From Belnapia arida (GTDB lineage: Bacteria; Pseudomonadota; Alphaproteobacteria; Acetobacterales; Acetobacteraceae), in the NCBI RefSeq assembly GCF_016773205.1, contig NZ_JAETWB010000001.1:310001-374000 (forward strand): DNA of 64,000 bases. The letters are read 5' to 3'. Both the position numbers and the translations under genes were made by a program. The notes beneath the pieces were generated by a model. The model ran no database searches. It had not been told where the DNA came from and saw only the letters and a list, made by a program, of their open reading frames with translations. Below, piece by piece: positions 28,476-37,644 of this stretch. Each line of letters starts with the position of its first letter. Positions within the stretch are counted from its first letter, which is position 1.

Positions 28476-29180
28476 ATGACGACCGGGGGCAATCTCGCGG
28501 CCTTCGCCGTGCGGCTCGGCCATGAATTCGCGCGGCCGGAGCTGCTGACCCAGGCGCTCACTCACCGTTCGGCGGCCGACCCGAAGCGCGCCCAGCTCGA
28601 CAGCAACGAGCGGCTCGAATTCCTTGGCGACCGGGTACTGGCCCTGCTGATTGCCGAATGGCTCTCCGAACGCTTCCCCGAGGAGCGGGAGGGCGATCTC
28701 GGCAAGCGGCTCGGCGTGCTGGTGGCGCGGGACACGCTGACGCGCGTGGCCGAGGGGCTCGGCCTCGCGGGCGTGCTGCGGGTGCCGCATTCCGAGGGAC
28801 GGGCGGGGTTGCGCGAGCGCGCCAATGTCCTTGCCGATGCGATGGAAGCGCTGCTCGGCGCGCTCTACCTGGATGCCGGGCTGCCGGTGGCGCGGACCCT
28901 GGTCCGGCGGGAATGGGAGGCGCAGATGGGCGCGGACCTGCGCCCGCCCATGTCGGCCAAGAGCCGGCTGCAGGAATACACGCTCGGGCGGGGGCTCGGC
29001 CTGCCGGAATACCGGCTGGTCTCCTCCACCGGGCCTTCGCACCAGCCGATCTTCGTCGTCGCGGTGAGTGCCGCGGGGCGCGAGGCCGAAGGGATGGGCG
29101 AGTCGAAGCGCGCGGCGGAGCAGGTGGCGGCAGAGGCATGGCTCGCCCAGTTGGAGTCGGCCAAATTGGAGCAGGGATGA
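28476..29180 (+). CDS. rnc: Ribonuclease III
   Basis: A 234-residue double-stranded-RNA endonuclease for rRNA and mRNA processing. The RNase III signature NERLEFLGDRVL starts near residue 44 and carries the catalytic acidic residues. A second acidic cluster is in LADAMEALLGALYLD. The C-terminal ~70 residues form the dsRNA-binding domain, beginning near SAKSRLQEYTLGRG and ending KRAAEQVAAEAWL. It lies 4 nt after lepB and overlaps era by 4 nt. Confidence 0.95.
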   Translation: MTTGGNLAAFAVRLGHEFARPELLTQALTHRSAADPKRAQLDSNERLEFLGDRVLALLIAEWLSERFPEEREGDLGKRLGVLVARDTLTRVAEGLGLAGVLRVPHSEGRAGLRERANVLADAMEALLGALYLDAGLPVARTLVRREWEAQMGADLRPPMSAKSRLQEYTLGRGLGLPEYRLVSSTGPSHQPIFVVAVSAAGREAEGMGESKRAAEQVAAEAWLAQLESAKLEQG

Positions 29181-30088
29181 GCGAGAGCGAGCAGGAGGGG
29201 CCCCGCTGCGGCCTGGTGGCCGTGGTCGGTGCGCCGAATGCCGGCAAGTCCACCCTGGTGAATGCTTTGGCCGGCGCCAAGGTCACCATCGTCTCGCCGA
29301 AGCCGCAGACCACGCGCTTCCGCATCCGCGCCGTGGTGATGCATCGCGGTGCGCAGATCGTCCTCGTCGACACGCCCGGCATCTTCGCCCCGCGCCGGCG
29401 GCTGGACCGGGCAATGGTCGCCGCCGCCTGGGGCGGGGCGCAGGATGCCGACCGCACCCTGCTGATCGTCGATGCGCGGGCCGGCCTGACGGATGCCGTC
29501 CGCGCCATCGTCGAGCGGCTGGCGAAGGACCGGCGGCCCATCTGGCTGGCGCTCAACAAGGTGGACCTGATCGAGCCGCCCCGCCTGCTGCCCCTGGCGC
29601 AGGAGCTGAATGCGCTGCTCTCGGTCGAGGAGACCTTCATGATCTCGGCCGAGAAGGCGAGGGGCCTCGACCGCCTGCTCGACCGCCTGGCCGAGGCCAT
29701 GCCGCCCGGCCCCTACCTCTTCCCCGAGGACGAGCTGTCGGACCTGCCCAACCGCATGCTGGTGGCCGAGATCGTACGCGAGCAGATCCTCCGCCAGACG
29801 CATGAGGAGGTGCCGCACCACGCGACGGTCGAGACCGAGAACTGGCAGGAGCGGAAGGATGGCAGCGTCCGCGTGGACTGCACCGTCTATGTTGGCCGGG
29901 CTACGCAGAAAGCCATCCTGATCGGCGATGGCGGAGCCCGCATCAAGGCGATCGGCCAGAGCGCCCGGCGCGAGCTGGAGGGGCTGCTGGACCGGCGGGT
30001 GCATCTGTTCCTCAACGTGAAGGACCGGCCGGGCTGGGACGAGGAGCGCGGGCGGCTCCGGGCGCTCGGGCTGGAGGACGAGGGGTAG
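29177..30088 (+). CDS. era: GTPase Era
   Basis: A 303-residue Ras-like GTPase with a C-terminal KH domain, needed for 30S ribosome maturation. G1 is GAPNAGKST near residue 18, G3 is DTPGIF, and G4 is NKVD. The KH domain lies around IGDGGARIKAIGQSARRELE, followed by the family-typical LFLNVKDRPGWD. It is coupled to rnc by an ATGA overlap. In many alphaproteobacteria recO follows era; here a DUF3891 gene follows instead. Confidence 0.95.
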   Translation: MSESEQEGPRCGLVAVVGAPNAGKSTLVNALAGAKVTIVSPKPQTTRFRIRAVVMHRGAQIVLVDTPGIFAPRRRLDRAMVAAAWGGAQDADRTLLIVDARAGLTDAVRAIVERLAKDRRPIWLALNKVDLIEPPRLLPLAQELNALLSVEETFMISAEKARGLDRLLDRLAEAMPPGPYLFPEDELSDLPNRMLVAEIVREQILRQTHEEVPHHATVETENWQERKDGSVRVDCTVYVGRATQKAILIGDGGARIKAIGQSARRELEGLLDRRVHLFLNVKDRPGWDEERGRLRALGLEDEG

Positions 30089-30144
30089 CGCCGGAGTTGC
30101 GGAGGCGCCGTATCCGCAGGCCCCTCTCGCGCGTTGACCCTGCC

Positions 30145-30912
30145 ATGATCCTGCGCAGCCCCGAGAACGGCATCCGCCTTCTCATCTCCCAGCCCTCCCA
30201 TGCCCTGCTGTCCGGCCAGATGTTGGCCGCCTGGGGCGCCCCCGGCTTCACGCGGCCCGACCCTGCGCCCGAGGTCATCCTGGCCGCCGAGCAGCACGAT
30301 CTCGCCTGGCTCGACTGGGAAACCGCCCCGACCCTCGACCCTGAGACGGGCCTGCCCCACCCCTTCACCAGCCTCGGCCCCGCCGTCCATGCGCCGATGT
30401 GGGCCCGGGGCGTGGAGATCGCCCGCGCCGCCTGGGGCCTTTGGCCAGCCCTGCTCATCTCCCTGCACGGCACGCGCGTCTACACGGAGTACATGGACCC
30501 GGAGCGCCTGCCGCCGGAGGACCATGCCGCGATCGATCGCAACGCCGCCAAGGAGGCCGCCCTGCAGGCGGACTGGGTGGCGAGGCTCGGCGCGGATCCC
30601 GGCCAGGTCAGGCGGAACCACGACCTTGTCGGGGTGACCGATGCCCTTTCCCTCGCCCTCTGCTTCGCCGACCCGGACAAGGCCGGAGAGGCGACGATGG
30701 AGGATGGCAGCACCCGGAAGATGAAGCTCGTGCGGCTGGGGCCATCCCGGTGGTCTCTGGACCCATGGCCCTTCCGCGACACCATGCTGACGGTGCAGTG
30801 CGAGGTGATCCGCCTTCCCGCCGAGACCCGCTGGACGGATGAGGAGGCGATGCGCCGCGACCTCCGAGAGGCGAGCTGGAGCCGGCTGGCCGAGACCCTC
30901 GTTCCGGTCTGA
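30145..30912 (+). CDS. DUF3891 family protein
   Basis: A 255-residue soluble protein starting MILRSPENGIRLLISQPSHALLSG. The opening with SQPSHA, an AAEQHDLAWLDWE segment and a later LGHG-like LISLHGTRVY stretch match what I recall of DUF3891, a family of unknown function. Several His and Asp residues recur in these segments, which could suggest a metal site, but this is speculation. The frame is open for 48 bases upstream; the chosen ATG gives the family start. It lies 56 nt after era and may be co-transcribed. Confidence 0.7.
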   Translation: MILRSPENGIRLLISQPSHALLSGQMLAAWGAPGFTRPDPAPEVILAAEQHDLAWLDWETAPTLDPETGLPHPFTSLGPAVHAPMWARGVEIARAAWGLWPALLISLHGTRVYTEYMDPERLPPEDHAAIDRNAAKEAALQADWVARLGADPGQVRRNHDLVGVTDALSLALCFADPDKAGEATMEDGSTRKMKLVRLGPSRWSLDPWPFRDTMLTVQCEVIRLPAETRWTDEEAMRRDLREASWSRLAETLVPV

Positions 30913-31000
30913 GGGACCGGGTAGCTGGCTTCGCGCAGGGCCGAAACATGCCGCCGGCGGCGTAGGCTAGGGTGCCGCGGACCCTGCCGGAGACCGCCCC

Positions 31001-32227
31001 ATGCCCCAAGCCGCCATGACCGCCGCGCCGCCCTTCTTCGGCTGGCGCGTCGTCTGGGCCGCCTTCACCGTCGCGGTCTTCGGCTGGGGGGTGGGGTTCT
31101 ACGGGCCGCCGGTCTTCCTCCCCGCCATCCAGGCGGCGCGGGGCTGGCCGGTGGCGCTGATCTCCGCCGCCGTCACCTGCCATTTCCTGCTCGGCGCCGT
31201 GATCGTCGCCAATCTCGCGGCGTTACACGGCCGCTTCGGCATCGTCGCGGTGACGCGGGCGGCGGCGCTGGCGAGTGCGTTCGGCATCCTCGGCTGGGCG
31301 CTGGCGGCGGAGCCCTGGCAGCTCTTCGCCGCGACCTTGCTGAGCGGCTTCGGCTGGGCGGCGACCGGCGGCGCGGCGATCAATGCCATGGTCTCGCCCT
31401 GGTTCGCGCGGCGGCGCTCCGCGGCGCTCAGCACCGCCTACAACGGGGCGAGCCTCGGCGGCATCCTGTTCTCGCCGCTCTGGGTGGCGCTGATCGCGGT
31501 GCTTGGCTTCGTCGGCGCGGCCGCGCTGGCGGGCGGGGCGATGGTGCTGGCGCTGTGGTGGCTCTCCGGCCGCTACCTGGCGCCGACGCCTGCCTCGCTC
31601 GGCCAGTATGCGGATGGCGAGGCGGCGGGTGGCACGGCACCGGCCGGCGCGGCGGCGCTGCCCGGCCGGGCGCTCTGGCGCGACCGGCGCTTCCTCACCC
31701 TGGCGGCGGCCACCTCGCTCGGCCTCTTCGCGCAGATCGGGCTGATCGCGCATCTCATTTCGCTGCTGATCCCGGCAATGGGGGCGCAGGGAGCAGGTTT
31801 CGCAGCAGCGCTGGCGACGGTCTGTGCCATCGCCGGGCGGACCGGGCTCGGCTGGCTGCTGCCGGCGGAGGCGGACCGGCGCCGGGCACTGGCGGCGATC
31901 TTCGCCCTTCAGGTCTGCGGCTCGCTGGTGCTGCTGGCGGCGGGCGGCGTCTCGGTGCCGCTGCTGCTGATCGGCGTGGTGCTGTTCGGCCTCGGACTCG
32001 GCAATGCGACCTCGCTGCCGCCGCTGATCGCGCAGCAGGATTTCGCGGCGGCCGATACCGCGCGGGCGGTGGCGCTGGTCACGGCCTGCAGCCAGGCGGC
32101 CTATGCCTTCGCCCCGGCCGCCTTCGGCCTGCTGCGGACGATCGCGGAGCCGTGGCTCTTCCTTGCCGCCGCGGCGATCCAGGCCGCGGCGGCCGCGGTG
32201 GTGCTGGGCCGCCGGGCCGCGGCCTGA
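31001..32227 (+). CDS. MFS transporter
   Basis: A 408-residue integral membrane protein with about 12 hydrophobic segments in two similar halves, beginning FFGWRVVWAAFTVAVFGWGVGFYG, an opening common in monocarboxylate-type MFS permeases. A central hydrophilic loop around residues 200-225 separates the halves. The substrate is unknown. It stands 88 nt after the DUF3891 gene and converges on phoB with 6 nt between stops. Confidence 0.85.
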   Translation: MPQAAMTAAPPFFGWRVVWAAFTVAVFGWGVGFYGPPVFLPAIQAARGWPVALISAAVTCHFLLGAVIVANLAALHGRFGIVAVTRAAALASAFGILGWALAAEPWQLFAATLLSGFGWAATGGAAINAMVSPWFARRRSAALSTAYNGASLGGILFSPLWVALIAVLGFVGAAALAGGAMVLALWWLSGRYLAPTPASLGQYADGEAAGGTAPAGAAALPGRALWRDRRFLTLAAATSLGLFAQIGLIAHLISLLIPAMGAQGAGFAAALATVCAIAGRTGLGWLLPAEADRRRALAAIFALQVCGSLVLLAAGGVSVPLLLIGVVLFGLGLGNATSLPPLIAQQDFAAADTARAVALVTACSQAAYAFAPAAFGLLRTIAEPWLFLAAAAIQAAAAAVVLGRRAAA

Positions 32228-32233
32228 GTCGCC

Positions 32234-32959
32234 TCAGTCCCCGTCCTGGTCCAGCGCATAGCCCGCCGAGCGCACGGTGCGGATCACATCCGCCCCGCCC
32301 TCGACATTGATCGCCTTGCGCAGCCGGCGGATATGCACGTCCACCGTGCGCGGCTCGACATGGATGTCGCGGCCCCAGACCGCATCCAGCAACTGCTCCC
32401 GGCTGAAAACCCGGCCCGGGTTCTGCAGGAAGAACTCCAGCATCCGGTACTCGGTCGGGCCGAGATGCAGGGCGCGGCCGGCCCGCGTCACCCGGTGCGC
32501 GTCCTGATCCATGGTGATGTCGAGGTAGGAGAGAGTGCCTTTGGTGGCGATGCTGCCCGAGCGCCGCAGCAGCGCCCGGATGCGCGCCAGCAGGCTGTCC
32601 ATGGCGAATGGCTTGGCGATGTAGTCGTCGGCCCCGGTATCGAGCGCCCGCACCGCATCCTGGTCCTCGGTCCGCGCCGTCACCATGATGATCGGCAGGT
32701 CCCGCGTCGCCGGCTTGCGGCGGAGTTGGCGGCAGACCTCGATGCCCGAGAGCGCGGGCAGCATCCAGTCGAGCAGCACGAGGTCGGGCCGCGCCTCGGC
32801 GACGCGCAGCAGGGCCTCCTGCCCGTCCGCCGCCTCCTCGACGCGGAAACCCTGCTTCTCGAGGTTGTAGCGCAGCAGCGTGATCAGCGGCGCCTCATCC
32901 TCCACCACCAGGATGGTCGGCTTGGCATGGCCCTGGACCATGTCAGGCATAGGGGACAT
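32234..32959 (-). CDS. phoB: Phosphate regulon response regulator PhoB
   Basis: A 241-residue OmpR/PhoB-type regulator. The receiver domain (about residues 15-130) has the acidic pair in VVEDEAPL, the phospho-acceptor Asp in LLDWMLP and the Lys in YIAKPF. The C-terminal winged helix includes RVFSREQLLDAVWG and VDVHIRRLRKAIN. I chose the ATG at 32959, preceded by gaggaagga; two later ATGs at 32950 and 32941 lack such a site. It is the last gene of pstSCAB-phoU-phoB, 7 nt after phoU. PhoB activates phosphate-starvation genes by binding Pho boxes. No phoR kinase gene is in the window. Confidence 0.93.
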   Translation of the reverse strand: MSPMPDMVQGHAKPTILVVEDEAPLITLLRYNLEKQGFRVEEAADGQEALLRVAEARPDLVLLDWMLPALSGIEVCRQLRRKPATRDLPIIMVTARTEDQDAVRALDTGADDYIAKPFAMDSLLARIRALLRRSGSIATKGTLSYLDITMDQDAHRVTRAGRALHLGPTEYRMLEFFLQNPGRVFSREQLLDAVWGRDIHVEPRTVDVHIRRLRKAINVEGGADVIRTVRSAGYALDQDGD

Positions 32960-32966
32960 TCCTTCC

Positions 32967-33686
32967 TCAGCCCGGAGGCCGGACCACGGCATAGGCGGAA
33001 CCGTCGCCCTTCGGCCGCTCGTCCGGCAGGTTGTCGCCGCGCACCGCGTAATGCACGGTCTCGGCGATGTTGGTGGCGTGGTCGCCGATGCGCTCGAGGT
33101 TCTTGGCAACGAACAGCAGATGCGTCGCCGCGGTGATGTTGCGCGGATCCTCCATCATGAAGGTCAGCATCTCGCGGAAGATGCCGTTATAGACCTGGTC
33201 GACCGGCTCGTCCGCCTCCCAGACCTCGTCGGCCCGGGCGACGTCGTCGTTGACCAGTGCGTCGATCGCGCCCCTCAGATTCTCCTGCACCAGCACCGCC
33301 ATCCGGTTGAAGCCGTTGAGGCTGCCGATCGCCGGCTGCTGGGCCAGCACGATGCTCCGCTTCGCCGCGTTGCGCGCGTAGTCGCCGATCCGCTCGATCC
33401 CGTGGCTGATCTTGAGGCAGGCGATGACCAGCCGCAGGTCCTGCCCCACCGGCTGCCGCAGTGCCAGGATGCGGATGCAGAAATTCTCGATCTCCCGCTC
33501 CAGCGCGTCGATCGCGGCGTCGCGCCCGACCACCTCGGTCGCGAGGTCGGTGTCGCGCCGGATCAGCGAGGCGACCGCATCCGCCACCTGCCGCTCGGCG
33601 AGGCCGCCCATGCGGGCGATCATGTCGCGCAGCCGCCGCAGCTCCTCGGCATAGGAGCGCACGGTATGCTCGGCCATCTGTTCCAT
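32967..33686 (-). CDS. phoU: Phosphate transport regulator PhoU
   Basis: A 239-residue all-helical protein with the two-fold PhoU repeat. The opening HTVRSYAEELRRLRDMIARMGGLAE and the segment HGIERIGDYARNAAKR in the first half are echoed by LERIGDHATNIAE in the second; these carry the acidic metal-binding motifs of the family. PhoU links PstSCAB transport activity to PhoR/PhoB signalling and prevents phosphate over-accumulation. It lies between pstB and phoB, all on one strand with gaps of 16 and 7 nt. The ATG at 33686 or one 9 nt later could be used. Confidence 0.93.
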   Translation of the reverse strand: MEQMAEHTVRSYAEELRRLRDMIARMGGLAERQVADAVASLIRRDTDLATEVVGRDAAIDALEREIENFCIRILALRQPVGQDLRLVIACLKISHGIERIGDYARNAAKRSIVLAQQPAIGSLNGFNRMAVLVQENLRGAIDALVNDDVARADEVWEADEPVDQVYNGIFREMLTFMMEDPRNITAATHLLFVAKNLERIGDHATNIAETVHYAVRGDNLPDERPKGDGSAYAVVRPPG

Positions 33687-33702
33687 GTTCCTGGCCCCCG
33701 CC

Positions 33703-34554
33703 TCAGCCGAACCGGCCGGTGATGTATTCCTGCGTCTTGGGATGCTTCGGCGCGGTGAAGAGCTGCCCCGCCGGCGCCACCTCGATCAGCTCGCCGAGGT
33801 AGAAGAACGCCACCTGGTCGGCGCAGCGCGCCGCCTGCTGCATGTTGTGCGTCACGATGGCGATGGTGAAGTCGCGCTTCAGCTCGTCGATCAGCTCCTC
33901 GATCTTCAGGGTCGAGATCGGGTCGAGCGCCGAGGTCGGCTCGTCGAACAGGATCACCTCCGGCCGCACCGCGATGGTGCGTGCGATGCAGAGCCGCTGC
34001 TGCTGCCCGCCCGACATTCCCATCGCCGAGGTATTGAGCCGGTCCTTCGCCTCCGACCAGAGTGCGGCCCGGGTCAGCGCCCATTCCACCCGCTCGTCCA
34101 TCTGCGCCTTGCTGAGCTGCTCGTGCAGCCGGACGCCGAAGGCGATGTTCTCGTAGATGGTCATCGGGAAGGGCGTCGGCTTCTGGAAGACCATGCCGAT
34201 CTTCGAACGCAGCGCGTTGAGGTCCACGTTGCTGTCGATGATGTTCTCGCCGTCGAGCAGCACCTGCCCCTCGGCCCGCTGGCCGGGATAGAGGCTGTAC
34301 ATGCGGTTCAGCACGCGCAGCAGGGTCGACTTGCCGCAGCCCGAGGGGCCGATCATGCCCGTTACCTGCCGGGCGGGGATGTTCAGATCGATCCCCTTCA
34401 GCGCCTTGTGCGCGCCGTAGAAGAAGTCGAGGCCGCGGATCGCCAGCTTCGCCTCGTTCAGCTCGGCGGCGGAGCGCGCCTGCATGGCGCCGATATTGGG
34501 CCGGGCGGCGGGGGCGGTCTTGTCGTCCATCGCGGATTGGCTCATGGGGTTCAT
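33703..34554 (-). CDS. pstB: Phosphate ABC transporter ATP-binding protein PstB
   Basis: A 283-residue ATPase of the high-affinity phosphate importer. Walker A is GPSGCGKST, the Q-loop region reads [14 protein letters not shown], the signature is MSGGQQQR, and Walker B is [13 protein letters not shown]. The ~30 residues before the ABC core are hydrophilic and low-complexity. gaagga precedes the ATG at 34554, which lies 5 nt after the pstA stop. The frame is open much further upstream, but that stretch is a shadow of pstA. Confidence 0.95.
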   Translation of the reverse strand: MNPMSQSAMDDKTAPAARPNIGAMQARSAAELNEAKLAIRGLDFFYGAHKALKGIDLNIPARQVTGMIGPSGCGKSTLLRVLNRMYSLYPGQRAEGQVLLDGENIIDSNVDLNALRSKIGMVFQKPTPFPMTIYENIAFGVRLHEQLSKAQMDERVEWALTRAALWSEAKDRLNTSAMGMSGGQQQRLCIARTIAVRPEVILFDEPTSALDPISTLKIEELIDELKRDFTIAIVTHNMQQAARCADQVAFFYLGELIEVAPAGQLFTAPKHPKTQEYITGRFG

Positions 34555-34559
34555 GTCCT

Positions 34560-35447
34560 TCACTTGCCGCGGCCGAGGAGGCTGCGCGCGCCGATGTTCA
34601 GCAGCAGCACGGCGAGGGTGATGAGGAGAGCGCCGGCCCAGGCCAGTTCGATCCAGTCCTGGAAGGGTGAGCCGGCATAGGAATAGATGGTGATCGGCAG
34701 GCTCGGCATCGGCGCCGAGAGGTTGGTCGACCAGGCATTGTTGCCAAGGCTGGTGAAGAGCAGCGGCGCCGTCTCGCCGGCGATGCGGGCGATGCCGAGC
34801 AGCACGCCGGTGATGATGCCGGAGATCGCCGAGCGCCAGCTCACCAGCACGATCATCTTCCACTTCGGCGCGCCGAGGCCGATCACCGCCTCGCGCAGCG
34901 TGTTGGGGACGAGGCTGAGCATGTCTTCCGTCGTCCGCACCACGATCGGGATGATGATGATGGCCAGCGCCGCGACGCCCGCCCAGCCGGAGAAGCCGCC
35001 GAAGGGCAGCACCAGCAGCTGGTAGACGAAGAGGCCGATCAGGATCGAGGGCGCCGAGAGCAGGATGTCGGAGACGAAGCGCACCACGTCGCCGAAGCGC
35101 GAGCCCTGGGCGTATTCGGCGAGGTAGGTGCCGACCAGCATGCCGATCGGCGTGCCGATCAGCGTCGCCAGCACCACCTGGATCAGGCTGCCGACGATGG
35201 CGTTGAGCAGCCCGCCCTCGGAGCCCGGCGGCTTCGTCACCTCGGTGAAGACCGCGAGGTTCATGGCCCCGAAGCCTTTCACGAAGAGGGTGATCAGGAT
35301 CGAGGCAAGGAAGATGAGGCCGATCGCGGTCGCCGCGAGGGAGAGCGTGCGGATGATGACGTCGGTCCGCTTTCGCCCGCGGCCGAGCCGCGCGGCGACG
35401 GCCAGATCCTTCACCGGCGTCAGCGCGGGTTGTGTCGTGGCGCTCAT
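34560..35447 (-). CDS. pstA: Phosphate ABC transporter permease PstA
   Basis: A 295-residue inner-membrane permease with about six hydrophobic segments. The ATPase-docking loop carries the PstA-type sequence [17 protein letters not shown], and [21 protein letters not shown] is a family-typical loop between the first segments. It pairs with PstC to form the phosphate channel. It starts 4 nt after pstC ends and is followed by pstB after 5 nt. Confidence 0.94.
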   Translation of the reverse strand: MSATTQPALTPVKDLAVAARLGRGRKRTDVIIRTLSLAATAIGLIFLASILITLFVKGFGAMNLAVFTEVTKPPGSEGGLLNAIVGSLIQVVLATLIGTPIGMLVGTYLAEYAQGSRFGDVVRFVSDILLSAPSILIGLFVYQLLVLPFGGFSGWAGVAALAIIIIPIVVRTTEDMLSLVPNTLREAVIGLGAPKWKMIVLVSWRSAISGIITGVLLGIARIAGETAPLLFTSLGNNAWSTNLSAPMPSLPITIYSYAGSPFQDWIELAWAGALLITLAVLLLNIGARSLLGRGK

Positions 35448-35451
35448 CGGG

Positions 35452-36423
35452 TCAGCCCTTCAGCCGGGAGCGAAGCAGGTAGCGCGAGGTGGCGAGCACC
35501 ACGAAGGAAATGACGAAGAGGATGAAGCCGAGCGCCAGGAGCGCCGAGAGCTTCAAACTCCCGGTCTCGCTCTCGCCGAACTCCAGCGCCACGACCGAGG
35601 CGATGGTGTTGCCCGGCCCGAACAGCGTCGTCGTGATGCGGTTGGCGTTGCCGATGACGAAGGTCACCGCCATGGTCTCGCCCAGCGCCCGGCCGAGCCC
35701 GAGCATCACGCCGCCCGCGACCGAGATCCGCGTATAGGGCAGCACCACGCCGCGCATCACCTCCCAGGTGGTGCAGCCGAGGCCGTAGGCGCTTTCCTTG
35801 TAGACCGGCGGCACCTGCTCGAAGACGTCGCGCATGGTCGCCGCGATGAAGGGCAGGATCATGATGGCGAGGATCAGCGCCGCGGTCAGGATGCCGGTGC
35901 CGAAGGGCGGGCCCTGGAACAGGCCGCCGATGCCTGGCAACTCGCCCAGGCTGTCGATCAGCGTCGGCTGGACGTATTGCGCCATCAGCGGCGCGATGAG
36001 GAAGAAGCCCCACATGCCGTAGATGATGGAGGGCACCGCCGCCAGCAGCTCCACCGCCGTGCCGACCGGCCGCCGCAGCCAGGGCGGCGCCAGTTCGGTG
36101 AGCGTGAAGGCGACGCCGAAGGCCAGCGGCACGGCGAAGATGATCGCCAGCACCGCCGTCACGATGGTGCCGTAGATGGAGACGCCGGCGCCGAAGACCT
36201 CGGACACCGGGTCCCATTCCGTGGACCAGAGGAAGGGCAGGCCGAAGGCCCGGAAGGCGGGCAGCCCGCCGATGAAGAGCTCGACGATGATGCCGCCGAG
36301 CAGCAGCAGCACGAAGGCGCCCGCCGCCTGGCAGGCCCCGGCGAAGACGGCATCGCCGAGGCTGCCGGCGCGGCGCGGCGCGGCCGGCCGCGCGCCGGTG
36401 GTCATGGTGGTGGCCTGCGACAC
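35452..36423 (-). CDS. pstC: Phosphate ABC transporter permease PstC
   Basis: A 323-residue inner-membrane permease with about six to seven hydrophobic segments. Family-typical stretches are the external loop [19 protein letters not shown], the [18 protein letters not shown] segment and the cytoplasmic loop [21 protein letters not shown] that contacts PstB. It lies 27 nt downstream of pstS and directly before pstA. Confidence 0.94.
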   Translation of the reverse strand: MSQATTMTTGARPAAPRRAGSLGDAVFAGACQAAGAFVLLLLGGIIVELFIGGLPAFRAFGLPFLWSTEWDPVSEVFGAGVSIYGTIVTAVLAIIFAVPLAFGVAFTLTELAPPWLRRPVGTAVELLAAVPSIIYGMWGFFLIAPLMAQYVQPTLIDSLGELPGIGGLFQGPPFGTGILTAALILAIMILPFIAATMRDVFEQVPPVYKESAYGLGCTTWEVMRGVVLPYTRISVAGGVMLGLGRALGETMAVTFVIGNANRITTTLFGPGNTIASVVALEFGESETGSLKLSALLALGFILFVISFVVLATSRYLLRSRLKG

Positions 36424-36450
36424 GCGGCGGGCTCCTTATCCGTTACGCGA

Positions 36451-37500
36451 TCAGCCGTTCCACACCGGCTGGCCGTTGGCCTTCACCTCGGCCTTCCAGG
36501 CGGTGCGGATCTGGTCCTGCACCGGCTTCGGCAGCGGGATGTAGTCAAGCTGCGTCGCCAACTGCGCGCCGTTGTTGAAGGCCCAGTCGAAGAACTTCAT
36601 CACGTTGCGGCTGCGCTCCGCATCGGTCGGGTTCTTCGGCAGCAGGATGAAGGTCGGCGAGACGATCGGCCAGGAGGTGGCGCCCTGCTGGTCGATCAGG
36701 CTGGCGGCCATGCCCGGCGCGTTCCAGTCGGCACTCTGCGCCGCGGCGATGAAGCTCTCATGCGTCGGCTTCACGAACTGGCCGGCCTTGTTGCGGAGCT
36801 GGGTGGTGACCAGCTTGTTCGAGACCGCGTAGGCGTTCTCGACATAGCCGATGGCGCCGCGGATGTTCTTCACCGTGCCGGCCACGCCCTCGTTGCCGCG
36901 CGCGCCGGTGCCGGCGGGGAAGCGGACGGAGGTGCCGACACCGACCTTCTCCTTCCATTCCGGCGAGACCGCCGCGAGGTAGGAGACCCACACGAAGGTC
37001 GTGCCGGAGCCATCCGCCCGGTAGGCGGGGGCGATCGCGAGGTTCGGCAGCGTCAGGCCGCGGTTCAGCTCGACCAGCTTCGGGTCGTTCCACTTGGTGA
37101 TCTTGCCGAGATAGATCTCGGCCAGCAGTTCGCCGGTCAGCTTCAGCTGCCCATCCTCGATGCCGGGGATGTTCACGATGGCGACGAGGCTGCCCATCAC
37201 CGAGGGGAACTGGAGCAGGTTCGCCTCGGTCAGCTGCTGCGGCGTCAGCGGCGCATCGGAGGCGCCGAAATCCACCGTGCGGTTGCGGATCTGGTTGATG
37301 CCCGCGCCCGAGCCGACCGACTGGTAGTTCACCGTGATGCCGGTCGCGCCGCGGCCGGCCTCGGCCCATTTCTGGTAGACCGGGTTGGGGAAGGTGGCGC
37401 CGGCGCCGGTGACCTGGCCACCTTGGGCGAAGGCGCGGCCGCCGAAGGCGGTGCCGGCGGCGAGCAGGCTGGCCGAGGCCAGCAGTTGGCGACGATGCAC
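36451..37500 (-). CDS. pstS: Phosphate-binding periplasmic protein PstS
   Basis: A 349-residue binding protein. The leader reads VHRRQLLASASLLAAG and ends RAFA, a Tat-like arrangement. The mature start GAGATFPNPVYQKWAE is characteristic of PstS. Phosphate-contacting segments are recognisable as VGSGAGINQI, DFGASDAP and YRADGSGTTFVW. I chose the GTG at 37500, preceded at 8 nt by ggaga; the frame continues to 37641 without a convincing start. It is the first gene of the pst-pho operon, with a candidate Pho box about 95-110 nt upstream. Confidence 0.94.
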   Translation of the reverse strand: MHRRQLLASASLLAAGTAFGGRAFAQGGQVTGAGATFPNPVYQKWAEAGRGATGITVNYQSVGSGAGINQIRNRTVDFGASDAPLTPQQLTEANLLQFPSVMGSLVAIVNIPGIEDGQLKLTGELLAEIYLGKITKWNDPKLVELNRGLTLPNLAIAPAYRADGSGTTFVWVSYLAAVSPEWKEKVGVGTSVRFPAGTGARGNEGVAGTVKNIRGAIGYVENAYAVSNKLVTTQLRNKAGQFVKPTHESFIAAAQSADWNAPGMAASLIDQQGATSWPIVSPTFILLPKNPTDAERSRNVMKFFDWAFNNGAQLATQLDYIPLPKPVQDQIRTAWKAEVKANGQPVWNG

Positions 37501-37593
37501 GTGTATGTCTCCGCGATTATCCCGACCGGGACTCTGCGGCCCCGGATGCGGCGCCTTCCTAGAGCCGCCATAAGACGGCTGGGTTTCATATCC

Positions 37594-37611
37594 ATGAAGC
37601 TTCGATGACAC
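37594..37611 (-). promoter_or_regulatory. Candidate Pho box upstream of pstS
   Basis: On the minus strand the site reads GTGTCAT-CGAA-GCTTCAT: two 7-bp units with starts 11 bp apart, the spacing of PhoB direct repeats. Against CTGTCAT the units match at 6/7 and 4/7. A further TCAT (in CAGTCAT) lies 14 bp upstream of the first unit. It sits 94-111 nt before the pstS start codon. No -10 element was identified with confidence. Confidence 0.45.
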
Positions 37612-37644
37612 TGGGCCGATGACTGGCCAGGTCATCCGCATTTT

